A stretch of 64,000 nt of DNA. It comes from a virus. Each line of letters begins with the position of its first letter. Positions within the stretch are counted from its first letter, which is position 1. The notes beneath the pieces are model-generated. The model had not been told where the DNA came from and ran no database searches. It worked only from the letters and a program-made list of their open reading frames with translations. The DNA lies in IMG/VR virus record IMGVR_UViG_3300021961_011268, positions 1 through 64,000 of that record, one strand, 5' to 3'. Positions 55,568 to 64,000 of the stretch are shown here, in pieces. The translations under genes and the position numbers were made by a program.

Positions 55568-56920
55568 ATGACTGCAATATTAACAGATGCATTGAAAAAA
55601 CAAATATTAGTAGATATTTTAAATAATGTCAATGATTCAGCTGGAGCCGGTAATTATTATATTGGTATAGGACGTTCAGAAGATTGGGATTCTGCTGATG
55701 ATGCTCCAACAACTCTTAATAGTTTAAGAGAACAACGGAATTTTAGACTTGGTCTTCAATCTATCAAATCCGCTGAAGATGTATCATTTGTAGTTCCACG
55801 TAATAATTGGGTATCAGGTGCAACTTATTCAGCTTATGATGATAATCAAGTTGGATATCCATCAAATCCATATTATGTTCTCACAGAAGATGATCGTGTA
55901 TATATTTGTTTACAACAAGGTCGTAATACTGGCGGCGTATCAGTTGCTTCGACTGTTAAGCCAAATAATACAACTTCAGCTTCTTTTAAAACAGCTGATG
56001 GTTATATCTGGAAATTCCTCTATACTCTTTCAGCAACAGCAAAAACTAAATATTTGTCAAGTAATTTTATTCCTGTTAAACTTCAAGGTCTAACCGATTC
56101 TAACTCTGTTGCTTCAGAAATACAACAAGAGTTACTTCAAGATTCTGCGATTGTAGGTCAAATTGCAAATATTACAATAACAAATGGTGGAACCGGTTAT
56201 ACTTCTACACCTACAATTGGAATTGTTGGTAATGGTGATTCTGCTACTGCAGTAGCTGTTATATCTGGTGGATCAATTGTAGATATTAAACTTGATTCAA
56301 ATGGTATTGGTAAAATTAATCATGGATATGGATATGATTATGCAAATATAACTATTACTGGCGGTTCTGGTTCTGGTGCTATAGCTCGGGCAAATCTATC
56401 ACCAAAGCTTGGTTTTGCTGGAGATGCAAGAGATGATATGAAATCTTCAAGTCTTATGTTTAATACAAAACCTGCTGGTACAGAATCAGGCAAATTCTTA
56501 ATAGGCCAAGATTTTAGACAAGTTGCTTTGATTAAAAATCCAAAAGTACCAAGTACAGACTCAGATTATACGCAAGCTTCTGGTCTTGGATTACTTAAAA
56601 TGACTTTTTCCGCTGTCACTACGCCATTCACTGCAGATAGAACAATATCTGGTGCATCATCTGGCGCAAAAGCATTTGTTGATACATTTGACTCAGATTA
56701 TTTGTATTATCACCAAACAGAGGAAACAGGATTTACAGCATTTACAAACGGTGAAGCTATAAGCGAAGATGATGGTTCTGGTGCAGGCACTGCAGATTCT
56801 GCTGCTGTTACTCTTGATATAAATAGATTAACAGGTGATATTTTATATATCGAAAATAGAGCAGCAATTGATCGATCAGTTGAACAAACAGAAGATATTA
56901 AAGTAATTATTCAAATTTAA
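55568..56920 (+). CDS. 8: Baseplate wedge protein gp8
   Basis: YYIGIGRSEDWDSADDAP, VSFVVPRNNWVSG, ADGYIWKFLYTLSATAKTKY and the end GDILYIENRAAIDRSVEQTE, DIKVIIQI correspond one by one to T4 gp8 (IFITFGRSEPWSS, VIPRRDWGD, DGYVWEYLFEIP, GEMIYMENRPPI). 450 aa versus 334, because of inserted beta domains (TNGGTGYTSTPTIGIVGNGD; TISGASSGAKAFVDTFDSDY). It forms a dimer linking gp6/gp7 in each wedge. Confidence 0.88.
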   Translation: MTAILTDALKKQILVDILNNVNDSAGAGNYYIGIGRSEDWDSADDAPTTLNSLREQRNFRLGLQSIKSAEDVSFVVPRNNWVSGATYSAYDDNQVGYPSNPYYVLTEDDRVYICLQQGRNTGGVSVASTVKPNNTTSASFKTADGYIWKFLYTLSATAKTKYLSSNFIPVKLQGLTDSNSVASEIQQELLQDSAIVGQIANITITNGGTGYTSTPTIGIVGNGDSATAVAVISGGSIVDIKLDSNGIGKINHGYGYDYANITITGGSGSGAIARANLSPKLGFAGDARDDMKSSSLMFNTKPAGTESGKFLIGQDFRQVALIKNPKVPSTDSDYTQASGLGLLKMTFSAVTTPFTADRTISGASSGAKAFVDTFDSDYLYYHQTEETGFTAFTNGEAISEDDGSGAGTADSAAVTLDINRLTGDILYIENRAAIDRSVEQTEDIKVIIQI

Positions 56921-56933
56921 TTGGTAAAATAAT

Positions 56934-59900
56934 ATGACAACTACTTATACTGAAACCTTATTTGCAAATACGTATAAAGACGATTATGCCGATTCGGATA
57001 ATTATTATCGCATTTTATTTAATTCTGGTAGAGCTCTTCAAGCCCGTGAATTAACTCAAATGCAAACAATAATTCAAGCCGAAATTGAAAGATTTGGTAA
57101 TAACATTTTTAAAGATGGTGCTGCAGTAAATCCTGGTGGTCCTTCAATTAATGCCAAATACGAATTCATTAAATTGAATACGTCTGTAAATGGATTACCA
57201 GCAACAAGTATTGTTGGAAATACATTTACCGGTTCAGGAATTAGCGCAAAGGTTCTTGAAGTAGTTGCTGCAACAGGTAGTGATCCTGCTACTCTTTATG
57301 TTCAATATACGGATACATCTGGTGGAACATCAGGATCAACACCAATTCGTATGACTCCTGGTGATAATATTACCGATGGAACAAATACTCTTACTGTTCA
57401 AACAACAAATACTTTAGCAAATCCGGCAGTTGGTGCTGGCGTTAAACTGAGTGCAGGTCCTGGTGACTTTTTTGTTCAAGGACATTTTGTATTCTTTAAT
57501 GGTGGTTCATTAATTGTATCAAAATATAGTCCAACATATACTGGAACAGTTGGATTTAAAATAGTACAAGATGTTGTAACTGCAGGTGATAATTCTGCTC
57601 TATATGATAATCAAGGAGCAACACCAAATCTTTCAGCTCCAGGTGCTGATCGTTACCGTATTCAACTTGTATTGATCGATCAAGCAGATATTACTGGAAC
57701 TGATAATTTTGTATTCTTTACAAAAATTATTAATTCAGAAATTGTTGATCAAGCAAAAGGTACAGATAATTATAATAAGATTAATGATTTACTTGCTCTT
57801 CGTACAAAAGAAGAATCAGGTAATTATATAGTTGATCAATTCATATTAAAATTCGATGAGGATTCTGCTGCAGGTGATGCAACAATCCTTAAAGCCGATG
57901 TAAGTAATGGTATTGCTTATGTTGATGGTTATCGTTCAGAAATTCCTGCACCAGTTACTATTAATGTCAATAGAGCTCAAACTACAACTACTGAAAATAA
58001 TGAAGTTGTTGGTGCTAATTATGGTAACTATCTTATTGTTGAAGGAGCAGATCCTCAAGGTCTTCCAAATATTTCAACTTTTGAGAAATGGAATTTACAA
58101 GATACCACATCATATGGTGGCGCTACAATAGGTACAGCACGTATTCGCTCAATTGATAATTATGGTACAGATTACAAATATTATCTATTTGACATTCAAA
58201 TGAATTCTGGTCAATCTTTCAGAAATGTGAAAAGTATAGGACTTGATTCTGATAATTGGGCAAATCCAATACTAGAATCTGGTAAAGCAGTACTTAAAGA
58301 GACAAATAAAAATAATCTTTTATTTAGTCTTCCTGTACAACGTCCACAATCATTAAGTGATATATCACTTGAAGTTCAAAGATATCGTACTGCAACAACA
58401 GATGGTTCTGGTAATGCTACAATTACTCTTTCTGCAACAGGTGAAACATTTGCAAATACAAATGATTGGTTAGTCTCAGTTGATTCTTCTGGTGCATTTA
58501 TTTCTCCATCAATTTCTGGTTCTGGTACACAATCATCAACCATTAGTGGAGCTCCACATAATTCAGCAATCCAAATATTGACAAAAGTAAATAAAGCTTC
58601 TGGATCAATAAGAACAAAAACTCTTACAGAAACAACATTTACTGGTACTGTTGATTCAGATGGCAATGGCCTTGAAATTATGAGTCTTGGAAAAGCAGAC
58701 ATATATGAAGTGACAAGAGTTACATCTGTTGATTCTGATGGAATTGACTTAAGTTCACTCTTTACGATTGATAATGGACAAAGAGATAATTTCTATGCTC
58801 CAGGTAAATTGATTGTAAAAGGTAACCAAACACCACCAGCTGGAAACGTATTTGTAAGATTTAAATATTTCCAACATGGCGCGTCAGGTGATTTCTTTGC
58901 TGTAAATTCATATACAGGTCAAGTAAGCTATTCAAATATTCCAAACTATATACTTGCTGATGGTACAATTGTTGAATTAAGAAATGTGCTTGATTTTAGA
59001 CCCCGTCAAGATGATACAGGTGCAAACTTTAGTGGAGCTACTGCAAGAGTAAACGAACTTCCTTCACCAACAGATCTAATTACAACAGATGTTACGTATT
59101 ATCTTGGAAGAAAAGATAAATTGGTTCTTTATCCTCCAACTCAAAGTCGTTTAAGATCTACACTTGATATTATTGAAGGTAAACCAAGTACTGAGCCACA
59201 ATATCCTTCAACGCCAGATGGTGCATTGAATCTTTATCGTATTGAAATGAATCCATATACTATTAATGACTCGGATCTTTCAATTGAAAAAATAGATGCA
59301 ACTCGTTACACAATGGCTGATATTGGTAAAATCGATCGTAAATTAAATAAACTTCAAGAAGTTACATCGCTTTCTCTTCTTGAAGCTGATACTAATAATC
59401 TTACGATTCTTGACTCAGCTGGCACTAATCGTTTGAAATCCGGTTTTCTTGTTGATAATTTTGCAAATCATGTTTATTCTGATACAAATGCAATTGATTA
59501 TCGGGCAAGTATTAATCTTCTTACAAAAACTTTACATCCTGAGATTCGAGAAGATAATAATAGATTGATTTATGACTCTGATCTAAGTACTAATACAATT
59601 AAAAAAGGCGATAATGTTTATATTAATTATACTGAAACTGAAGCAATAGGGCAAGATAAAGTTTCAACTACACAGAATCTTAATCCATTTAATGTTATTG
59701 CATATAACACTGAGATTGTACTTTCTCCTGCAAGTGATGAATGGAAAAGTCGTGAAAACGAAGTTCCAGCACTTGATATTGGAACACCAATAACAACGCC
59801 AAAACAAAAATTTAATTATGATAATGTGACCGTTAACTGGTTAGGAATGTCTGACGGTCAGCTTGAATATCATTTCCCTAATGGAATACCTGATTGGGCA

Positions 59901-62000
59901 TTTGATCAAAATGTAACTGTATCAAAATCAAGTATTCCAAAAAATGTTCTTGGTGTTAATTATAATGTTAATAGCGCAATAACTTCTGTGATCAACGAAC
60001 GTACTATTAGTAAAACAATCGTTCCGTTTATGAGATCAAGAAAAATATACTTTAAAACATCTGGACTGATACCAAATTCAACATATTTTGCATTCTTTGA
60101 TGGTATTTCTGTTGCTAATTGGGTAAGAGAAGAAACATTTAGCTTCTTAGCTGATGATGTTGATGATTATGGAGATAAATATGCAAATGCGACTGCACAT
60201 CCAGAAGGATCTACAGCGCTTATCGCAGATGCAAGTGGTACTATCGAAGGTTCATTCTTTATACCAAATATTTCATCGATAAAATTTAGAACTGGAGCTC
60301 GAGAATTTGCACTATTAGATATTAATGTCTATAATAAATCTAATGCACTTTCATATGCAACTGCTCTCTATACTTCAGCAGGAGCATTACCACCTGGTGA
60401 AGTACTAAACACTAAACCGCAAATAAAAACAATTGGTTATTACGATCCAATTGCGCAATCAATATTAATTAATGAAGATAAAGGATTCTTTATTACGAAG
60501 GTAAGAATCTATTTTGCAAGTAAAGATAGTACACTTCCTGTAAAAGTAACAATACGTCCAATGGTAAATGGACGTCCTTCATCTTATGACATTATTCCTG
60601 GATCAATTGTTTATAAAAATCCATCAGCTGTAAATATTGTTGGAACACAAACAACTGCTGGTGTTCTTGCAGCCGGTACTGATTTTGAATTTGATGAACC
60701 AATATACTTAGAACCTCAAACAGAATATGCAATTTGTGTATCTGCGGAGTCATCTGATTATTCGGTTTATGTTTCTGAAGTAGGTCAATTTGAACTTGGA
60801 TCAACAGAAAAAAGAATTACAAGACAACCGAATCTTGGTTCACTTTTCCTTTCTCAAAATGGTACTACTTGGGAATCAAAACAAATGCGAGATCTTACTT
60901 TTAAAGTATATCGTGCAGATTTTGATACTGCAGGTGGAAATATTATTCTTGAAAATGCTGCATTACCGACTGATCAACTTACTCTAAATCCTTTCTCTGT
61001 TGATTCTGGTGATGCAACAATTACAGTATATCATCCTGGTCATGGTCATGATTCTGGTGAAAGTGTTGTAATTTCAGGTTTAGATTCTGCAACCGCATAT
61101 GCAGGTATTCTTGGATCTTCATTAAATGGTACTCGAACAATTACCGGATATGATTATGATTATTATACCTTTGAAGCGGATTCGGCTGCAACTTCTTCTG
61201 CAGATATTGGTTCTACTCTTATCTCCGCATCAAAGAATATTAAATTTGATGTTGTAAATCCAATTATTGAAACACTTGAACCTATTGGAACAAAATTATC
61301 AATTGAGGGTAAATTTACAACTGGTACATCAATTGCTGGAACTGAAACAAAGTATCAAAAAGATACATCATTTTCTCCTCTTGCATTTAAAGATAATAAA
61401 ATATTTAAAGCTCCATCATTAATTGCAAATAGTACAAATGAAACTGTCGAACTTGGATCTGGCATTAAATCAACAACCATCCAAATACCAATGACAACAA
61501 CATCTTCATTGGTATCACCAGTAGTTGATATGTCAAGAGCTTCACTTGCTACAGTATCTCATCGTATTGATAAACAAGCAAGTGTTGCAACAACTGGATT
61601 TAATGTTCCATTAAATTATGCTGCTGAAACTGTAGCTGAAAATGGTTCTCATCTGGCTAAACATATTACCACACCTATTATACTCAATGAAGATGCTGTT
61701 GGATTAAAATTGCTTATTTCAGCAAATCGACCTTCAGTTGCTGATTTCCTTGTTTATTATAGAGTAGCAGGTGATGGCGATATATTGAAAGATCAAGCTT
61801 GGACACTTGTTGATAAAGAAAACGAAATTGCTTCAGACGATAATCCAAAAATCTTCCGTGAATATACTTATCTTGTTGGTGGTGATGGTGGAGATCTAGA
61901 TGCATTTAGCGAATTCCAATTGAAGATCGTAATGAGATCAACGAATAGTTCAAAAGTTCCTACGATTGGAAACTTAAGAGCAATTGCGATGGCAGTATAA
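56934..62000 (+). CDS. Giant DUF4815 baseplate/tail structural protein, 1688 aa
   Basis: The N-terminus YYRILFNSGRALQARELTQM, QTIIQAEIERFGNNIFKDGA is the DUF4815 signature of marine T4-like phages. The remainder is a string of beta domains: Ig-like stretches (ALDIGTPITTPKQKFNYDNV), jelly-roll candidates (IKFRTGAREFALLDINVYNK; YLEPQTEYAICVSAESSDYS) and a C-terminal module (HLAKHITTPIILNEDAVGLK, LLISANRPSVADFLVYYRVA). Probably the peripheral baseplate protein that carries the fibres, like gp10 or gp7 of T4. Largest gene in the window. Confidence 0.8.
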   Translation: MTTTYTETLFANTYKDDYADSDNYYRILFNSGRALQARELTQMQTIIQAEIERFGNNIFKDGAAVNPGGPSINAKYEFIKLNTSVNGLPATSIVGNTFTGSGISAKVLEVVAATGSDPATLYVQYTDTSGGTSGSTPIRMTPGDNITDGTNTLTVQTTNTLANPAVGAGVKLSAGPGDFFVQGHFVFFNGGSLIVSKYSPTYTGTVGFKIVQDVVTAGDNSALYDNQGATPNLSAPGADRYRIQLVLIDQADITGTDNFVFFTKIINSEIVDQAKGTDNYNKINDLLALRTKEESGNYIVDQFILKFDEDSAAGDATILKADVSNGIAYVDGYRSEIPAPVTINVNRAQTTTTENNEVVGANYGNYLIVEGADPQGLPNISTFEKWNLQDTTSYGGATIGTARIRSIDNYGTDYKYYLFDIQMNSGQSFRNVKSIGLDSDNWANPILESGKAVLKETNKNNLLFSLPVQRPQSLSDISLEVQRYRTATTDGSGNATITLSATGETFANTNDWLVSVDSSGAFISPSISGSGTQSSTISGAPHNSAIQILTKVNKASGSIRTKTLTETTFTGTVDSDGNGLEIMSLGKADIYEVTRVTSVDSDGIDLSSLFTIDNGQRDNFYAPGKLIVKGNQTPPAGNVFVRFKYFQHGASGDFFAVNSYTGQVSYSNIPNYILADGTIVELRNVLDFRPRQDDTGANFSGATARVNELPSPTDLITTDVTYYLGRKDKLVLYPPTQSRLRSTLDIIEGKPSTEPQYPSTPDGALNLYRIEMNPYTINDSDLSIEKIDATRYTMADIGKIDRKLNKLQEVTSLSLLEADTNNLTILDSAGTNRLKSGFLVDNFANHVYSDTNAIDYRASINLLTKTLHPEIREDNNRLIYDSDLSTNTIKKGDNVYINYTETEAIGQDKVSTTQNLNPFNVIAYNTEIVLSPASDEWKSRENEVPALDIGTPITTPKQKFNYDNVTVNWLGMSDGQLEYHFPNGIPDWAFDQNVTVSKSSIPKNVLGVNYNVNSAITSVINERTISKTIVPFMRSRKIYFKTSGLIPNSTYFAFFDGISVANWVREETFSFLADDVDDYGDKYANATAHPEGSTALIADASGTIEGSFFIPNISSIKFRTGAREFALLDINVYNKSNALSYATALYTSAGALPPGEVLNTKPQIKTIGYYDPIAQSILINEDKGFFITKVRIYFASKDSTLPVKVTIRPMVNGRPSSYDIIPGSIVYKNPSAVNIVGTQTTAGVLAAGTDFEFDEPIYLEPQTEYAICVSAESSDYSVYVSEVGQFELGSTEKRITRQPNLGSLFLSQNGTTWESKQMRDLTFKVYRADFDTAGGNIILENAALPTDQLTLNPFSVDSGDATITVYHPGHGHDSGESVVISGLDSATAYAGILGSSLNGTRTITGYDYDYYTFEADSAATSSADIGSTLISASKNIKFDVVNPIIETLEPIGTKLSIEGKFTTGTSIAGTETKYQKDTSFSPLAFKDNKIFKAPSLIANSTNETVELGSGIKSTTIQIPMTTTSSLVSPVVDMSRASLATVSHRIDKQASVATTGFNVPLNYAAETVAENGSHLAKHITTPIILNEDAVGLKLLISANRPSVADFLVYYRVAGDGDILKDQAWTLVDKENEIASDDNPKIFREYTYLVGGDGGDLDAFSEFQLKIVMRSTNSSKVPTIGNLRAIAMAV

Positions 62001-62001
62001 T

Positions 62002-62229
62002 ATGAGTGATTATGTACAAGTTGAAGGACATTCTGGTCTTGTAAGAGATAAAAGGTCAGGTGCTATTTTGAATATAAATAGCACTGATATTGAAAAAGCA
62101 AGAAAAGCAAAGGCCTTAAAAAGAAAAAACATATTAAAGAATGAACTATTAGAAACACAAGTACATGATTTACAAAATGAAATTGTTGAAATAAAAGGTC
62201 TACTTAATAAAATTTTAGAGAAACTATAA
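62002..62229 (+). CDS. Conserved small T4-like protein with coiled-coil tail, 75 aa
   Basis: Start ATG 62002 directly follows the stop of the giant gene. YVQVEGHSGLVRDKRSGAIL, NINSTDIEKARKAKALKR is a conserved pattern of marine T4-like phages, then a coiled coil (LLETQVHDLQNEIVEIKGLL). Always found with baseplate/fibre genes as far as I recall; function unknown. The stop overlaps the next ATG by one base. Confidence 0.65.
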   Translation: MSDYVQVEGHSGLVRDKRSGAILNINSTDIEKARKAKALKRKNILKNELLETQVHDLQNEIVEIKGLLNKILEKL

Positions 62230-62594
62230 TGGCAAAAACATTTGTAAACTTAAATGATACCATAGCTACTTGGAGAACACAACATAATGATGTCGTTAAT
62301 CTAATTGGTGATCTTGCTAGTCTTACAACAACCCAAGATTCAGATCTTGTTGGTGCAATTAATGAATTACAAGGTTTTCGTTCAGGTATTGATTCAGATG
62401 TTGGAACAAGAACATCTCTTACAACAACAGATAAATCATCTTTAGTTGCAGCAATTAATGAAATTGATTCAGATCTTGGTACGATTAGTTCTTTATCAAC
62501 AACAGATAAAGCATCTTTAGTTGCAGCAATTAATGAGTTAGAAGGAAGAATTGTAAACGTATATAATAGTTCTGGAACGCTCCTAAATACTTAA
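62229..62594 (+). CDS. Fibre-like short protein with repeated helical unit, 121 aa
   Basis: Contains repeats of SLTTTDKSSLVAAINEID and SLSTTDKASLVAAINELEG, a unit known from tail fibres and needle-like proteins (LxxxxxxxLVxAINEL), preceded by RTQHNDVVNLIGDLASLTTT. Likely a trimeric coiled-coil connector of the fibre. The DNA repeats (TTAGTTGCAGCAATTAATGA) are nearly identical at 62443 and 62518. Confidence 0.7.
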   Translation: MAKTFVNLNDTIATWRTQHNDVVNLIGDLASLTTTQDSDLVGAINELQGFRSGIDSDVGTRTSLTTTDKSSLVAAINEIDSDLGTISSLSTTDKASLVAAINELEGRIVNVYNSSGTLLNT

Positions 62595-62602
62595 GGATAT
62601 GA

Positions 62603-64000
62603 ATGAGTACGCCAATAAAATTAACTGGTACGGGCGGAGATCTAGAACAATTCACTGTTGCAGAGCAAAATTATCTAGCATATCAAGCGGCGATACATTT
62701 ATCCTTATCTGATTCAGATGATGTAGGAGCTTTAGATACTAAAATTGGTGGAAATTTAGTAGGTACATATACTGATACTATATATGACCAACCAGTTGGT
62801 ACTCATCCTGGTGCATCTCTTACTCAATCAACTGCAAATACATCTCTTTACCAAAATACTGGAACTGCACTTGAAAATGGTGGCGACTTTCATCGTCCTC
62901 TTGAATGGAATAATATTGATGTAAGTCCAGCTGGGTTAAAAGAAGTAAACGATACAAATCTTAATACTTTGGTTGATAGACTACTTAGTACCGTTTTTAC
63001 AAATGATTATCCTGGAACTTATCAACTTGGAACATCAGCTCCTTCCGGTGATTATACAAGTTATTTAACAAACATATTTACTGATACACGAACAGATGGT
63101 ACAAATGTAAATTATTCAATATTTAAAAGAACAAGTATGACACCACCTACTCAATATAAAGCTGTAAGGGCAAAAAGAGTAGGTGGCAATTTTGCTGGCG
63201 TACAAGTAATGTCTGAAGCTGAAAGTAGATATACTTTTGGCCAAAGAGCAAAAACAAGAATACTTGCTTCTGGGATTGGCACATATCAATTAAGAAGTTC
63301 AGCACAAGGTGCTCCTACAGACCCGGGCACATGGGTATCAAAAGGTATTGCAACTGATACATTACAAGATGTTGCTGATGATGATTTTACTCGTACAAGT
63401 TTAACTGAATATGCTGTTGATTATACTGGAGATTATACAGGTAACTATATTTCATCCGTTGACTCTACAATAAATAGTACAAGTGATTTTATTGGTGACT
63501 TTACAGGCAATTATGTAGGTAATTATATTGCCTCTGTTGATAGTACAAGTGATAGTACAACTGAATTTGTTGGTGACTTTACTGGAAACTATGTTGGTAA
63601 TTATATTGCTTCTGTCAATTATGCAAGCAATTCAACCGTAGATTATGCTGGAGATTATATTGGAAATTATATTACTTCTGTTAATTATATTAGTAATAGC
63701 ACGCAAGATTTTATTGCGGATTATACTGGTAACTATATTTCTTCTGTTGATTATTCAAGTAATAGCACCAGTATTTTTACCGCTAATTATATTGGTAACT
63801 ATATTTCTTCTGTAGACTATACATCTACACGTGCTACTGATTTTATTGGTGACTTTACTGGTAATTATATAGGTAACTATATTTCTTCTGTTGATTATGC
63901 ATCTATACGTGCTACAGATTTTATTGCGGATTATACTGGTAACTATATTGGTAATTATATAGCATCAGTTGATTATGCATCCACACGTGCTACAGATTTT
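62603..64000 (+). CDS. Tail structural/fibre protein with NYxGNY repeats (3' partial)
   Basis: ATG 62603 follows SD AAGGAT; the frame remains open to the window end (466 codons seen). The N-terminal part STPIKLTGTGGDLEQFTVAE, QNYLAYQAAIHLSLSD is a conserved start in marine T4-like fibres; the middle is a beta domain; from about 63410 the protein becomes repeats of the type DFTGNYVGNYIASVDYxSxS. The true length cannot be read. Such proteins are usually several thousand residues in marine T4-like phages. Confidence 0.75.
   Translation, partial: MSTPIKLTGTGGDLEQFTVAEQNYLAYQAAIHLSLSDSDDVGALDTKIGGNLVGTYTDTIYDQPVGTHPGASLTQSTANTSLYQNTGTALENGGDFHRPLEWNNIDVSPAGLKEVNDTNLNTLVDRLLSTVFTNDYPGTYQLGTSAPSGDYTSYLTNIFTDTRTDGTNVNYSIFKRTSMTPPTQYKAVRAKRVGGNFAGVQVMSEAESRYTFGQRAKTRILASGIGTYQLRSSAQGAPTDPGTWVSKGIATDTLQDVADDDFTRTSLTEYAVDYTGDYTGNYISSVDSTINSTSDFIGDFTGNYVGNYIASVDSTSDSTTEFVGDFTGNYVGNYIASVNYASNSTVDYAGDYIGNYITSVNYISNSTQDFIADYTGNYISSVDYSSNSTSIFTANYIGNYISSVDYTSTRATDFIGDFTGNYIGNYISSVDYASIRATDFIADYTGNYIGNYIASVDYASTRATDF
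63415..64000 (+). repeat. Degenerate protein-level repeat array (TGNYxGNYIxSVDY)
   Basis: Seven or more units of about 24-28 codons, each with GDFTGNY/IGNYI/SSVDY and a short Ser/Thr linker, running to the window end. Spacing varies between units, and some units lack the first GNY. It encodes a repetitive fibre shaft. Confidence 0.85.

Noticed and set aside
63415-64000. CRISPR array or tandem DNA repeat of regulatory type
   Set aside because: The repeats are in frame, degenerate at DNA level, and encode a fibre-like peptide pattern; no constant repeat with variable spacers.
1-64000. Integrase, transposase or lysogeny genes
   Set aside because: None were found; the window shows only lytic T4-type functions and accessory metabolism.

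Overview
This window is part of the genome of an AT-rich, T4-superfamily tailed phage (myovirus). The T4-type content is clear: the RNase H exonuclease, gp33 and gp32, a hub/head cluster on the minus strand (gp26, a gp51-like protein, a gp54-like tube initiator, gp4), and a long plus-strand baseplate operon (gp48, gp53, gp27-like, split gp5-like hub proteins, gp25, gp6, gp8, a giant DUF4815 protein). The low GC, the marine-type T4 gene order and the accessory genes (curli-type CsgF/CsgG, conserved small proteins shared with marine T4-like phages) suggest a marine phage, most plausibly of a Pelagibacter/SAR11-like alphaproteobacterium. The host assignment is inference.

Layout. 1-5.2 kb: end of a retropepsin-like protease gene, small lipoproteins and secreted peptides, a sulfotransferase, an FkbM methyltransferase and an Rz/Rz1-like spanin pair. 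5.2-13.5 kb: nucleotide and DNA metabolism (NrdA, a glutaredoxin-NrdB fusion, GIY-YIG-like protein, RNase H, T4-type lysozyme, PD-(D/E)XK nuclease). 13.5-29.4 kb: a large accessory glycan module with KDO-8-P synthase, CMP-KDO synthetase, cupin, radical SAM-SPASM enzyme, several glycosyltransferases, three methyltransferases, a GDPD-like protein, a RuBisCO-like protein and a sugar nucleotidyltransferase, plus a pentapeptide-repeat protein. 29.4-35.3 kb: two paralogous holin-like membrane proteins, CsgF, CsgG, two curlin-repeat proteins, a FecR-domain protein and a CHASE2 adenylate/guanylate cyclase in one tightly overlapping operon. 35.3-38.8 kb: small early genes, gp33 and gp32, ended by a strong UUCG hairpin terminator. 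38.8-44.3 kb (minus strand): tape-measure-like protein, thermonuclease, hub, tube and head-completion proteins, with a sulfotransferase inserted. 44.3-64 kb (plus strand): baseplate and tail-fibre genes, the last running off the window.

Regulation is legible. At least eight upstream regions carry a TTTACA (or close variant), exactly 17 nt, then TATAAT, like host sigma-70 promoters and presumably early. Four of them sit in a repeated intergenic cassette (18-nt element, hairpin terminator, promoter, shared leader with AAAAGGA). A second set carries the T4 late motif TATAAATA 20-40 nt before structural or lysis genes on both strands, fitting the presence of gp33.

The two most unusual systems are (1) the curli-secretion/FecR/cyclase operon, which looks like a membrane channel plus exported amyloid-like substrates plus a second-messenger sensor, and (2) the RuBisCO-like protein between a GDPD-like protein and a nucleotidyltransferase inside a KDO/glycan module, suggesting an uncharacterised sugar-modifying step. 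The hub proteins also appear to carry catalytically dead lysozyme and amidase domains. All family assignments were made by reading motifs; no database search was possible.
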